Translations under genes and position numbers: made by a program
Shown: in pieces, positions 18,252 to 26,769 of the stretch
Layout of the letters: every line of letters starts with the position of its first letter
Position numbering within the stretch: the first letter of the stretch is position 1
Source: an uncultured Collinsella sp.
GTDB taxonomy: Bacteria > Actinomycetota > Coriobacteriia > Coriobacteriales > Coriobacteriaceae
Reading direction: 5' to 3'
NCBI GenBank assembly: GCA_900543605.1
Contig: UQSK01000010.1
Coordinates: forward strand, 1-50,805
Length of the DNA stretch: 50,805 bases
Notes under the pieces: model-generated
Database searches by the model: none
What the model was told of the DNA's origin: nothing
The model's input: only the letters and a program-made list of their open reading frames with translations

Positions 18252-18707
18252 ATGCATGTCTTTAACTCGCGCGCCGATTTCGACGCCCAGATGAAGTCCG
18301 TCAAGAAGTGGATGCGTACCGGTCAGGCACTCGATGGTGTTTCCGACCTGCAGCACGACGTGGCTTACTCCATCGGCGACTCGTTGGTGTACTGGTGGGT
18401 CTATGCCCGCGAGGCCGCAACTGCCGATCTGGTCGGTCACCGTCGCTACCATGCCGTGCTCGCTCCGCTCGACGGCGACCTGACCGTCGAGGTTGCCCCC
18501 AAGGCAGGCCTCACCTGCACCCGCGCTTACAGCGATATCGATGATCGCGAGCGCTTTGAGGGGGCGGGGGAGACCGTGACGATTCCCGCCGGCGGCGTTG
18601 CCGTCGTCGAAATTGACGAGGCCTACCGTGTCGTGGCCGATGCCGCGGATCCCCGCGTCGTGGTACTGCACGTGACGGTTGAAGGTTATTCCTTCCCCAA
18701 CAAGTAG
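18252..18707 (+). CDS. EbgC-like beta-galactosidase subunit (YhcH/YjgK/YiaL family)
   Basis: The 151-residue protein belongs to the YhcH/YjgK/YiaL cupin family, to which EbgC, the small subunit of the evolved beta-galactosidase, belongs. Seen are YWWVYAREAATADLVGHRRYHAV (the conserved E..H..H region of the cupin barrel), DIDDRERFEGAGETVTIPAGG and a C-terminal HVTVEGY strand. It follows the galactosidase after 3 bases with AAGGAGG before its ATG. It probably binds and activates the large subunit. A sugar mutarotase-like role is the alternative. Confidence 0.85.
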   Translation: MHVFNSRADFDAQMKSVKKWMRTGQALDGVSDLQHDVAYSIGDSLVYWWVYAREAATADLVGHRRYHAVLAPLDGDLTVEVAPKAGLTCTRAYSDIDDRERFEGAGETVTIPAGGVAVVEIDEAYRVVADAADPRVVVLHVTVEGYSFPNK

Positions 18708-18740
18708 TATTCGTCCGTTTGGACGTTTGCTTCGCGCCGT

Positions 18741-18827
18741 TAAGGGGGATGGCTTTGTTGACTCCCTTTTCCCCATTCCCCTTAGCAGGTGGCCGTCCGT
18801 GTTTGCACTTGCAGGTCGGACGGTTTT
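18741..18827 (+). terminator. Tandem hairpins after the galactosidase genes
   Basis: A 12-base stem (TAAGGGGGATGG / CCATTCCCCTTA, 18741-18784) is followed by CCGTCCG / CGGACGG with a TTTT tail (18793-18827). The second ends 32 bases before the permease start, so it either ends the ebg transcript or attenuates read-through into the permease. Confidence 0.7.
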
Positions 18828-18859
18828 AGATGACATTTAATAGATGATTGGGAGGGCTT

Positions 18860-20323
18860 ATGAGCTCTGAAAAACGAGGAACGATCGGTTCGTTCGCTCT
18901 GCTGGGCATGACGGTCGCCGCCGTGTTCGGTATCAAGAACATCATCAACAACAACGCGGCCATCGGCTTGGCAGCTGCGCCGTCGTTCTTCTTCGCCACG
19001 CTTTTGTACTTTGTCCCCTATACCCTGGTTACCGCCGAGTTCGTCGGCCTCAACAAGGACTCCGAGTCTGGCGTGTACGCATGGGTTAAGACCTCGATGG
19101 GTGGTCGCTGGGCGTTCCTGACGGCATTTAGCTACTGGTTCGTCAACCTGTTCTACTTTGCGTCCGTACTGCCCAATGTCATCATTTACGCGAGCTACGT
19201 GTTCTTTGGTGCCAATGCCGAGCTTTCGCAGCTGTGGATCACCATTATCGAGATCGTCGTCTTTGCTATCGCCACGTGGGTTTCGACCAAGGGCGCTAAG
19301 TGGATCGGCTCTATTTCCTCCTTCGGTTCGACCGCGGCTCTCGGCCTGACTGCCGTGTTCATCCTGCTGTCCCTGGCTGCTGCCTTTGGTGGCGTTGAGT
19401 TCGCTACGGCTCCCACGCCCGCCAACATGGCTCCCGACATGAGCAACTTCGCCACTATGTGGGGCTTCTTCGGTACGCTTGCCTGGATCATCCAGGGCGT
19501 TGGCGGCGCTGAGTCTGTCGGCGTGTTCCTTAACGACCTTAAGGGTGGCGTCAAGGCCTTCGTGCGCACCGTCGTTATCGCCGGCCTGACCATCGGCCTT
19601 CTGTATGCAGGCGCTTCGCTGCTGGTTAACCTGTTCATCCCCGAGGGCAGCGTTGCCATCTCCACCGGTATCTTCGACGTATTCGGCGCTGTCTTTGCCC
19701 ACTTTGGCATTCCCATGGAAGTGTCTACGCGCGCCATCGGCTTGATCCTTCTCGCCGCTACGCTGGGCTCCCTCATGATGTGGACCTCCGCTCCCATCAA
19801 GGTCTTCTTCACCGAGATCCCCAAGGGCGTCTTTGGTAGCAAGATCGTCGAGCTCAACGAGCATGGCATTCCTGCCCGCGCCGCTTGGCTGCAGTTCGCC
19901 ATCGTCGTCCCCATCCTGATCATCCCGGCCCTGGGCTCTGGTAACCTCGACGACCTGCTCATGGTTGTCACCAACATGACGGCTGCCACCGCTCTGCTCC
20001 CGCCGCTGCTGATTCTGCTTGCCTACTTTATGCTGCGCAAGAACTTCGATGCTGCTCCCCGTGGCTTCCGCATGGGCTCGCGCAGCTTTGGCCTGGTCGT
20101 TGCCGCATTCCTGCTTGTGGTCTTCTGCTTCGTGCTTATCTGCGGCACCATTCCGCTCGATCAGCCGCTGTGGCTGACGCTGGTCTACAACGTTGGCGGC
20201 GTGGTTGTCTTCCTGGGCCTTGCCGTGATGTGGTACAACCGCTACATTAACCGCCTGCGCGAGACCGATCCCGAGGCCGCCGAGAACGAGCTTCGCCCTT
20301 CCGACCTCGATATGATGGAGTAG
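18860..20323 (+). CDS. APC family amino acid permease (YjeM-like)
   Basis: This 487-residue membrane protein has 12 predicted hydrophobic segments and the amino acid-polyamine-organocation superfamily signature in helix 1 (FALLGMTVAAVFGIKNIINN). It continues as in YjeM and glutamate/GABA-antiporter relatives (YTLVTAEFVGLNKDSESGVY, then WIIQGVGGAESVGVFLNDLK). The substrate is not determinable. I use the ATG at 18860, which has GGGAGG 6 bases upstream, rather than the in-frame ATG at 18848. It has its own terminator and may or may not be co-transcribed with the galactosidase genes through the hairpins at 18741-18827. Confidence 0.85.
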   Translation: MSSEKRGTIGSFALLGMTVAAVFGIKNIINNNAAIGLAAAPSFFFATLLYFVPYTLVTAEFVGLNKDSESGVYAWVKTSMGGRWAFLTAFSYWFVNLFYFASVLPNVIIYASYVFFGANAELSQLWITIIEIVVFAIATWVSTKGAKWIGSISSFGSTAALGLTAVFILLSLAAAFGGVEFATAPTPANMAPDMSNFATMWGFFGTLAWIIQGVGGAESVGVFLNDLKGGVKAFVRTVVIAGLTIGLLYAGASLLVNLFIPEGSVAISTGIFDVFGAVFAHFGIPMEVSTRAIGLILLAATLGSLMMWTSAPIKVFFTEIPKGVFGSKIVELNEHGIPARAAWLQFAIVVPILIIPALGSGNLDDLLMVVTNMTAATALLPPLLILLAYFMLRKNFDAAPRGFRMGSRSFGLVVAAFLLVVFCFVLICGTIPLDQPLWLTLVYNVGGVVVFLGLAVMWYNRYINRLRETDPEAAENELRPSDLDMME

Positions 20324-20372
20324 CGGCTAGGATTAATCTACGGCTGTGGAATAAATCGACTCCCTTTCCTAG

Positions 20373-20401
20373 GGAGGGGCCTTACGAGGCCCCTCCTTTT
20401 G
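20373..20401 (+). terminator. Rho-independent terminator of the permease gene
   Basis: GGAGGGGCCT / AGGCCCCTCC with a TACG loop is followed by TTTTG, 49 bases after the stop codon. Confidence 0.88.
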
Positions 20402-20423
20402 TGTTTTGGGGCATGGTTTTGGC

Positions 20424-20651
20424 CCCCGTGTTCAAAAAATGCCAAATATGAGTACTGTTGCAAAAGAGGTGTCATATTTTTCGGCCTGCTCTGAGCGAAA
20501 ATGGGCTCAAAATCAATTTATCTAACCCCCTTTAAAGGGCGTTTGACGGCTTTCAGCCTCTTCGAATCGCTCAAATTAGGCAATTTGCTCTCGATTTTGC
20601 TGCTACTAAATTGGTGACAGTACTCATATTTGCCACTTTTTGCCCACGGGG
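20424..20651. mobile_element. 228-bp MITE-like element with 35-base inverted ends
   Basis: The left end CCCCGTGTTCAAAAAATGCC (and on to 20458) is repeated inverted at 20617-20651 as CCCCGTGGGCAAAAAGTGGC and on. Of the 35 terminal bases 31 match. The roughly 158-base interior is AT-richer than its neighbours and encodes nothing. The short length, long inverted ends and lack of coding capacity fit a non-autonomous transposon. No clear target duplication is visible. Confidence 0.7.
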
Positions 20652-20744
20652 TATCCGGAGGGGCCCTCGGCAGGCATCTAACGCTACAATAGCTACCACG
20701 TGGCTGGGTTTGCCGGCCGAATGTGCGATGTCGTGGGAGGGGAC

Positions 20745-20993
20745 ATGGTCGAGTTTACAAAGACGATTAAAGATCCGTTGGGATTGCATGCCCGCCCGGT
20801 TGCGCTGCTTTATGACATTATCGCCAAGCATCGTAGTGACGTGTCGGTTTCGATTGGCAATCGTCATGTCGATGGCCGCGACGTTATAGGGCTCATGGCA
20901 CTCTGTGGCGAATGTGGCGAGGACATCGTGTTCCGCGTTTCGGGCGTGGATGAGGCCTCCTGTGTCACATCGATCAGAAATCTCTCGCTCTAA
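20745..20993 (+). CDS. ptsH: HPr family phosphocarrier protein with Asp46
   Basis: HPr relays phosphate from enzyme I to sugar-specific PTS components. The 82-residue protein starts at the ATG at 20745, behind GGGAGGGG. This puts the phosphorylated histidine exactly at residue 15 (PLGLHARPV). At position 46, where Gram-positive HPr has the regulatory serine of KSIMG, it has aspartate (GRDVIGLMALC). HPr kinase therefore could not phosphorylate it there, and an aspartate may mimic the phosphorylated state. It stands alone, not beside ptsI, so it could be a specialised paralogue rather than the general HPr. A terminator follows. Confidence 0.85.
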   Translation: MVEFTKTIKDPLGLHARPVALLYDIIAKHRSDVSVSIGNRHVDGRDVIGLMALCGECGEDIVFRVSGVDEASCVTSIRNLSL

Positions 20994-21002
20994 GCATGAT
21001 AG

Positions 21003-21038
21003 GGCGCGGTAAAGGATGGTCCTTTGCCGCGCCTTTTT
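21003..21038 (+). terminator. Rho-independent terminator of the HPr gene
   Basis: GGCGCGGTAAAGG / CCTTTGCCGCGCC with an ATGGT-type loop is followed by TTTTT, 10 bases after the stop codon. Confidence 0.92.
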
Positions 21039-21084
21039 GTTTCGTATAGGAAACTTTTTCGAAATCTGAATGGGGACCCTTTCC

Positions 21085-21140
21085 AAAAAGTTAACCACGT
21101 GCTAGTTTACTATAGCGAACATAGACGTGGTTAACTTTTT
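21085..21140 (+). promoter_or_regulatory. Inverted repeat upstream of feoA
   Basis: AAAAAGTTAACCACGT (21085-21100) and its perfect complement ACGTGGTTAACTTTTT (21125-21140) flank GCTAGTTTACTATAGCGAAC, which may hold promoter elements. It lies 41 bases before the first feoA. The GTTAACTTTT core also appears in the arms of the 127-bp hairpin copy 2. It may be an iron-responsive operator or a folded repeat. Confidence 0.6.
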
Positions 21141-21181
21141 ACGCGTCGATGTTGAGGACGAACTGACGTTAGGAGCAACTC

Positions 21182-21424
21182 ATGTCTTGCGGACCGCAGA
21201 TGCCGGCCATGCCGCTTTCGATGGTAAAAGCGGGCGAAACCGTGCGCGTGTCTCGTGTAAAGGGCAATGAGGACATGAAGCACCACCTCAAGGACCTCGG
21301 CTTTGTCGAGGGCAACGAAATCCACGTGGTGAGCTCGAGTGGCGCCAATATCATCGTCACGGTGCTGGGCGCACGCTTTGGCATCGATTCCAAGGTTGCC
21401 ATGCACATCATGACCGTCGGTTAG
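21182..21424 (+). CDS. feoA: FeoA domain protein, first copy
   Basis: This 80-residue protein has the SH3-like FeoA fold pattern: ML-type strand VKAGETVRVSRVKGNEDMKH, then LKDLGFVEGNEIHVV, and a C-terminal GARFGIDSKVAMHIMT strand. FeoA supports Fe(II) import by the FeoB membrane GTPase, probably by binding its cytosolic domain. Its first 10 residues include a cysteine and several prolines and glycines. It is followed by a second feoA after 39 bases and by feoB, a common arrangement of three Feo genes in anaerobes. Start follows AGGAGC. Confidence 0.92.
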   Translation: MSCGPQMPAMPLSMVKAGETVRVSRVKGNEDMKHHLKDLGFVEGNEIHVVSSSGANIIVTVLGARFGIDSKVAMHIMTVG

Positions 21425-21463
21425 TCTGCAGCATTTCATAAAAACCGAAAGGGGGACAAGAGG

Positions 21464-21685
21464 ATGAAGACGTTGGGTGACGTTAAGGTGGGCGAGAGCT
21501 CCACCATCGTCAAGCTTCACGGTGAGGGTGCGCTTCGCCGCCACCTTATGGACCTGGGGCTCATCAAGGGCACTTCGTTCAAGGTCGTGAAGGTTGCGCC
21601 GCTCGGTGATCCGGTCGAGATCAACGTGCGCGGCTACGAGCTTTCCATCCGCAAGGAGGAGGCGGCCGTCGTCGAGGTCCAGTAA
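21464..21685 (+). CDS. feoA: FeoA domain protein, second copy
   Basis: A 73-residue FeoA protein with LGDVKVGESSTIVKLHGEGA, LRRHLMDLGLIKGTSFKVVK and the terminal GYELSIRKEEAAVVEV. It is clearly divergent from the copy just upstream, so the two are not a recent duplication and may bind different surfaces of FeoB. It lies between feoA and feoB with a 26-base palindrome after it. Confidence 0.93.
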   Translation: MKTLGDVKVGESSTIVKLHGEGALRRHLMDLGLIKGTSFKVVKVAPLGDPVEINVRGYELSIRKEEAAVVEVQ

Positions 21686-21710
21686 GGGCTTGCGACGTAT
21701 ATTTCTGCAG

Positions 21711-21736
21711 ATTAAGTTAGGTTTTTCTAACTTAAT
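21711..21736 (+). promoter_or_regulatory. 26-base palindrome between feoA and feoB
   Basis: ATTAAGTTAG and CTAACTTAAT are perfect arms with a GTTTTT gap. The TTAAGTTAG half-site resembles the TTAGGTTAG half of DtxR/IdeR iron boxes, but the gap is longer than in the consensus. It may be a repressor site or an RNA stem-loop that sets feoB expression. Confidence 0.55.
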
Positions 21737-21808
21737 GCGGCATCTTTGAAGCACATTATCCAGCCTGCGCGGAGAAAGCAGCGCAGGCACACAAGGAAGA
21801 AGGATTGA

Positions 21809-24136
21809 ATGGCGGATTCTCAGATCCATGTCGCGCTGGCGGGTAACCCCAACTGCGGCAAGACCACGCTTTTCAACCTGATCACCGGCGCCAACGGCTA
21901 CGTTGGCAACTGGCCCGGCGTCACGGTTGAGAAAAAGGAAGCCAAGCTCCTAAGCGACAAGAACGTTACCATCACGGACCTCCCTGGCATCTACTCGCTT
22001 TCCCCCTACAGCCCCGAGGAGCAATGCTCGCGCGATTACCTCATGAGCGGCGAGCCCGATGTCGTCGTCCAGGTGGTCGATGCCACCAACCTCGAGCGTA
22101 ACCTGTACCTGGCGCTTCAGGTTATCGAGACCGGCCTGCCCGTGGTTGTTGCCCTCAACATGGCCGACTTGGTCGAGAAGAACGGCGACAAGATCGACAC
22201 GGACAAGCTCTCCAAGAAGCTCGGCTGCCCGGTTATGATGATCTCCGCTCTTAAGAACAAGGGTATCAAGGAGCTGTTCGAGCAGGTTAAGAAGTCCGCT
22301 GCTTCCAAGGGCCAGGTGCCGGAGCACAAGTTCGACTCCTCCATCGAGGACGTTCTGACGCACATCGAGAACAACCTTCCGGCAAGCGTCCCCGCCAACA
22401 AGCGCCGCTATTACGCCGTCAAGCTGTTCGAGCGTGATGCAGACGCCTGCAAACTCATCAACCTCACCAAGGAGAAGGCCGCTCGCGTGGAGGAGCTGGT
22501 CGCCCAGTGCGAGCAGGACTGCGACGACGATGCCGAGTCCATCATCACCGGTGAGCGCTACGGCGTGATCGCTCACATCATCGACGAGTGCCTCACCAAA
22601 GCCCCGGCCAAGATGAGCACCTCCGAGAAGATCGACCGCGTGGTTACCAACCGTATCCTGGGCCTGCCGATTTTTGTCGTCATCATGTTCTGCGTGTACT
22701 ACATCGCCGTTTCCACCTTGGGTGGCACGGTGACGGACTTCACCAACGACCAGCTCTTCGGCACCGACGGCTGGTACGTGCTCGGTCAGGGCCGCGACGC
22801 TTACGACGCGGCTGTCGAGGCCGCGGGTGACGACGCCGACTCGGTCGACCCGGCACAGTACGGCCCCTATGTCCCGGGTATCACCACCATGGTGCACGAT
22901 GCCCTCGTGGCGGGTGGCACCGAGGACGGTGGCCTGGTCGATTCGCTGGTCTGCGACGGTATCGTTGGCGGCCTGGGCGCCATCTTCGGCTTTGTGCCGC
23001 AGATGTTCCTGCTGTTCGTGATGCTGTCCTTCCTGGAGGACTGCGGCTACATGGCCCGCGTCGCCTTCATCATGGACCGCGTGTTCCGCCGCTTTGGCCT
23101 GTCCGGTAAGTCGTTCATCCCCATGCTCGTGTCCTCGGGCTGCGGCGTCCCCGGCGTCATGGCCACCAAGACCATCGAGAACGAGAAGGACCGCCGCATG
23201 ACGGTCATGACCACCACGTTCATCCCCTGCGGCGCCAAGCTGCCGATCATCGCCCTGCTCATGGGCTCCATCATTGGCGATTCTTCCACCACGGCCGCAT
23301 GGATCAGCCCGCTCTTCTACTTCCTGGGCGTCTTTGCCGTCATCGCCTCGGGCCTCATGCTCAAGAAGACCAAGCTCTTCGCCGGCCGTCCGACCCCGTT
23401 TGTCATGGAGCTTCCTGCCTACCACTTCCCGGCGATCCGTTCCTGGGCGCTGCACGTGTGGGAGCGCTGCTGGGCCTTTATCAAGAAGGCCGGCACGGTC
23501 ATCTTCGCATCCACCGTCGTGGTTTGGTTCCTCTCCAACTTTGGTAGCTACAACGGCGCGTTTGGCTTCCTGCCTGCGATGGACGGCATCCCCGAGGAGT
23601 TTATGGACTACTCCGTGCTTGCCATGCTGGGCAACCTGGTCGCTTGGATCTTCGCCCCGCTCGGCTTTAGCACCTGGCAGGCCACCGCGCTGACTGTCTC
23701 TGGCCTCGTCGCCAAGGAGAACGTCGTCGCCACCGCCGGCTCGCTGCTGTCCGTCGCCGACGCGGGCGAGACCGACCCGAGCCTGTGGACCGCGTTTGCC
23801 GGCATGTTCCCCACCATGGGCGCTTGCGTTGCCTTCGGCGCCTTCAACCTGCTGTGCGCTCCGTGCTTTGCCGCCATTGGCACCATCCGCAACCAGATGG
23901 ATTCCGGCAAGTGGACTGCGATCGCCATCGGTTACGAGTGCGCCTTCGCTTGGGTGATCGGCCTGTTCATCAACCAGTTCTACAACTTGCTTGTTCTTGG
24001 ACAGTTTGGTATCTGGACGATTGTGGCCATCGTGCTGTTGGTTGCGATGCTCTTCCAGATCTTCCGTCCCATGCCCAAGCATGCATGGACCGACGAGGAC
24101 GAGACCAACACTGCTTCCGCCGCAGTTTCCGCTTAA
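21809..24136 (+). CDS. feoB: Ferrous iron transporter FeoB
   Basis: This 775-residue inner-membrane protein imports Fe(II). The N-terminal GTPase domain shows G1 (GNPNCGKTTLFN), G3 (DLPGIYSLSPYSPEE) and G4 (NMAD). A helical guanine-dissociation-inhibitor-like domain follows at about 170-275. The membrane part contains the two Gate motifs (VSSGCGVPGVMATKTIE, and the CxxxG-type FIPCGAKLPII) and ends with hydrophobic helices. An unusually long loop of about 70 residues between the first and second membrane segments (about 310-385) is acidic and likely extracytoplasmic. The gene is third in the feo cluster and ends at a strong terminator. Confidence 0.96.
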   Translation: MADSQIHVALAGNPNCGKTTLFNLITGANGYVGNWPGVTVEKKEAKLLSDKNVTITDLPGIYSLSPYSPEEQCSRDYLMSGEPDVVVQVVDATNLERNLYLALQVIETGLPVVVALNMADLVEKNGDKIDTDKLSKKLGCPVMMISALKNKGIKELFEQVKKSAASKGQVPEHKFDSSIEDVLTHIENNLPASVPANKRRYYAVKLFERDADACKLINLTKEKAARVEELVAQCEQDCDDDAESIITGERYGVIAHIIDECLTKAPAKMSTSEKIDRVVTNRILGLPIFVVIMFCVYYIAVSTLGGTVTDFTNDQLFGTDGWYVLGQGRDAYDAAVEAAGDDADSVDPAQYGPYVPGITTMVHDALVAGGTEDGGLVDSLVCDGIVGGLGAIFGFVPQMFLLFVMLSFLEDCGYMARVAFIMDRVFRRFGLSGKSFIPMLVSSGCGVPGVMATKTIENEKDRRMTVMTTTFIPCGAKLPIIALLMGSIIGDSSTTAAWISPLFYFLGVFAVIASGLMLKKTKLFAGRPTPFVMELPAYHFPAIRSWALHVWERCWAFIKKAGTVIFASTVVVWFLSNFGSYNGAFGFLPAMDGIPEEFMDYSVLAMLGNLVAWIFAPLGFSTWQATALTVSGLVAKENVVATAGSLLSVADAGETDPSLWTAFAGMFPTMGACVAFGAFNLLCAPCFAAIGTIRNQMDSGKWTAIAIGYECAFAWVIGLFINQFYNLLVLGQFGIWTIVAIVLLVAMLFQIFRPMPKHAWTDEDETNTASAAVSA

Positions 24137-24165
24137 GTCCGAATAAGGATTAACCCCTTTCCACG

Positions 24166-24198
24166 AGCCCGGGTGTCCCAGCGACACTCGGGCTTTTT
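24166..24198 (+). terminator. Rho-independent terminator of feoB
   Basis: AGCCCGGGTGTC / GACACTCGGGCT is followed by TTTT, 29 bases after the stop codon. Confidence 0.92.
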
Positions 24199-24222
24199 GG
24201 TGGGGGAGATGTGGCGTTTCCG

Positions 24223-24265
24223 CAGATAAAACCGACCAAAATTAACCTGTCCCTTTTTGGTAGGT
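24223..24265. repeat. 43-bp short repeat with a CCTGTCCC core, copy 1
   Basis: The sequence contains ATAAAACCGACCAAAATTAA followed by CCTGTCCC and TTTTTGGTAGGT. A 43-base match in inverse orientation lies at 48738-48780. The outer bases are partly self-complementary (ACCAAAA / TTTTTGGT). It lies between feoB and the Cys-rich protein gene. Confidence 0.8.
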
Positions 24266-24311
24266 GGAGAATGGGGTAAAGTAAGTGGTGGTTAACTAGA
24301 GGAGGCTTGCT

Positions 24312-24512
24312 ATGGCACCTATCGATATTGTTGTACTGGCTGTTATCGGTATTGCGTTTGTCGCCGTGTGCGTGCGCATCTACCGCAAGGGCACCTGCGC
24401 CGACTGCGCTCAGGGCGGCGTTTGCACGGGGCATTGCTCCAACAAAAAGACGTGCGCCGCACTTAAGGGTGTGGACAAAATCGCCGAAGACTTGGGCCGC
24501 GGTATTCATTAG
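24312..24512 (+). CDS. FeoB-associated Cys-rich membrane protein
   Basis: The 66-residue protein has one N-terminal membrane helix (IVVLAVIGIAFVAVCV) and a short cytosolic tail with cysteines spaced C-x2-C-x5-C-x3-C-x6-C (TCADCAQGGVCTGHC, then TC). This is the pattern of the FeoB-associated Cys-rich family, found next to feoB in many anaerobes and proposed to handle iron or redox at the transporter. It follows feoB after a terminator and repeat 1, so it probably has its own promoter. AGAGGAGG precedes its ATG. Confidence 0.88.
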   Translation: MAPIDIVVLAVIGIAFVAVCVRIYRKGTCADCAQGGVCTGHCSNKKTCAALKGVDKIAEDLGRGIH

Positions 24513-24614
24513 CCGACCGGCGTTTGGGAATGATTGACTTCGGATACGGCGGTTGCTGATACGATAAGTACGTTAGCAACTGCCGCCGAGCGGCTCAAAC
24601 GAAAGGAACCCTGT

Positions 24615-26564
24615 ATGGAGTCCTCCGCCTATCCGATGCTCTTTAGCCCGATCAAGGTCGGTACGACCGAGGTCAAGAACCGCGTCTTTATGCCGCCGGT
24701 ATCTACCAACCTGGCCGATCACGGATATGTGACCGACGATTTGGTCGATCATTACCGTGCCCGTGCCAAGGGCGGCGTAGGCCTGATCATCACCGAGGTC
24801 GTGACGGTCGAGCCCACCTATACCTATCTGCCGGGTGACATGTGCTGCTACGACGACACGTTTATCCCCGGCTGGGAAAAGCTCGCCGCGGCCGTCCACG
24901 AGTATGGCTGCAAGATCATGCCGCAGCTCTTCCACCCCGCCTACATGGCCTTTAACGTTCCGGGCACGCCTCGCCTGATCGCTCCGTCCTTTGTGGGCCC
25001 GTCTTACGCCCGCGAGGCACCGCGCCCCATCACGGTCGACGAGATTCACGAGCTCACGCATCAGTTTGGCGACGCTGCCGTACGTATGCAGAAGGCTGGC
25101 GTCGATGGCGTTGAAGTCCATGCGGCACACGCCCACGGCATGCTCGGCGGCTTTTTGACTCCGCTCTACAACAAGCGTACCGACGAGTATGGTGGCTCGC
25201 TCGACGCCCGTATGCGCTTCTTGCTCGAGGTCATCGCCGAGATTCGTGAGCGCTGCGGCAAGGACTTTATCATCGACGTCCGCATTTCGGGCGATGAGTA
25301 CACCGATGGCGGCCTGACCCTCAACGACATGATCTACGTCTCGCGTCGCCTGGAGAAGGCCGGCGTCGACATGATTCACGTGTCGGGCGGCACCACCATC
25401 AAGCGCGGCTCCGCCATTCCCGCTGCCGGCACGCAGCAGGCCTCGCATGCCGCCTGCTCGCGCGAGATCAAAAAGCACGTCAACATTCCCGTCGCCACCG
25501 TCGGTCGCATTAACGAGGCCTGGATCGCCGAGGAGCTGATCGAGGACGGCGCCGCCGACATCTGCATGATGGGCCGCGCCAATCTGTGCGATGCCGAGTT
25601 CTGCAATAAGGCCGCTGCCGGCAACGCCGACGATATCCGCCCCTGCATTGGCTGCCTGCGCTGCCTGAACGGCATCATGTTCGGCAAGCGCATCTCCTGC
25701 ACCGTCAACCCCGATGTTGAGCGCGACGAGGCCGGTTACGAGCCTGCCGCCGAGGCCAAGAACGTACTGGTTGTGGGCGCTGGTCCTGCGGGCATGGAGG
25801 CGGCGTTCATTGCCGCCAAGCGCGGCCACAACGTGGTGCTCGTGGATAAGCAGGACGAACCGGGCGGCGAGATGCGCATCGCGGCCGTTCCGCCGGCAAA
25901 GCAGGAACTCACCCGCGTGATCAAGTATCAGTATCGTCGCCTGGCCGAGGCCGGCGTGAAGTGCGTCTTTGGCACCGAGCTTACTGCCGAGGACATTCAG
26001 CGCGATTATGCGGGTTACGAGGTTGTCCTGGCTTATGGCGCCGAGCCCATCGCTCCGGCCTTCATGCAGGGCTTTAAGCAGGTTATGACGGCTGACGACC
26101 TGCTGGGTGGCAAGGCTTTCCCGGGCAAGAAGATCGTTATCGTGGGCGGCGGCACCGTTGGCTGCGAGACGGCCGATTACCTGGCCCCGTTGGTCAATGA
26201 CCTCTCGCCGGCCAATCGCGATGTCACCGTTATCGAGATGACCAAGACGCTCGCCGCCAACGAGGGTGGTGCCGGACGCGCAGTGCTCATCACGCGCATG
26301 CTCTCCAAGGGCGTTCACGTGCTGACCGAGGCCAAGGTGACCGAGATCACCGAGGACACCATCAGTTACGAGAAGGACGGCGAGGTCCACACCATCGCCG
26401 ATGCCGATACGCTGGTGCTTGCCATGGGCTATCGTCCCAATACCAAGCTGGCCGACGACCTTGCCGCCGCCGGTGTTGCCACCCACGTGCTGGGCGACGC
26501 CCAGAAGTGCGGCAACATCCGCGATGCCATCGGCGATGGCTACAAGGTTGCCTGCGAGCTCTAG
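24615..26564 (+). CDS. Old-Yellow-Enzyme-type NADH:flavin oxidoreductase with Fe-S and FAD domains
   Basis: This 649-residue protein has the layout of 2,4-dienoyl-CoA reductase, enoate reductase and the BaiCD/BaiH bile-acid enzymes. An N-terminal FMN-binding TIM barrel (1-330; GVDGVEVHAAHAHGMLGGFL) is followed by a 4Fe-4S site (Cys344, Cys347, Cys350, Cys362) and FAD/NAD(P) Rossmann domains (VLVVGAGPAGMEAA, VIVGGGTVGCETADYL). It probably reduces an activated carbon-carbon double bond with NADH under anoxic conditions. The substrate is unknown. In gut actinomycetes, relatives act on bile acids, cinnamates and other compounds. I start at the ATG at 24615, behind GAAAGGA. Confidence 0.88.
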   Translation: MESSAYPMLFSPIKVGTTEVKNRVFMPPVSTNLADHGYVTDDLVDHYRARAKGGVGLIITEVVTVEPTYTYLPGDMCCYDDTFIPGWEKLAAAVHEYGCKIMPQLFHPAYMAFNVPGTPRLIAPSFVGPSYAREAPRPITVDEIHELTHQFGDAAVRMQKAGVDGVEVHAAHAHGMLGGFLTPLYNKRTDEYGGSLDARMRFLLEVIAEIRERCGKDFIIDVRISGDEYTDGGLTLNDMIYVSRRLEKAGVDMIHVSGGTTIKRGSAIPAAGTQQASHAACSREIKKHVNIPVATVGRINEAWIAEELIEDGAADICMMGRANLCDAEFCNKAAAGNADDIRPCIGCLRCLNGIMFGKRISCTVNPDVERDEAGYEPAAEAKNVLVVGAGPAGMEAAFIAAKRGHNVVLVDKQDEPGGEMRIAAVPPAKQELTRVIKYQYRRLAEAGVKCVFGTELTAEDIQRDYAGYEVVLAYGAEPIAPAFMQGFKQVMTADDLLGGKAFPGKKIVIVGGGTVGCETADYLAPLVNDLSPANRDVTVIEMTKTLAANEGGAGRAVLITRMLSKGVHVLTEAKVTEITEDTISYEKDGEVHTIADADTLVLAMGYRPNTKLADDLAAAGVATHVLGDAQKCGNIRDAIGDGYKVACEL

Positions 26565-26617
26565 TCAACCCTTTGTGCGTGGGGGACAGGTGTCTCTGCG
26601 CCATCCGATAGCAAAAC

Positions 26618-26652
26618 AGCGGCGGCGTCCCGGATTTCGGGATGCCGCCGCT
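26618..26652 (+). terminator. Rho-independent terminator of the flavin reductase gene
   Basis: AGCGGCGGCGTCCCG / CGGGATGCCGCCGCT with a GATTT-type loop is followed by TGCTCTT. Confidence 0.82.
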
Positions 26653-26769
26653 TGCTCTTGTGATCCTGGCGATGCGAGCGCGCCCTATTTCACCGCAACT
26701 GAGGAGATAGGGGATGCGATAGTATTACGGGTGATATTCGACAAACCGTGGGCTTCATCCGAGGGCTTT

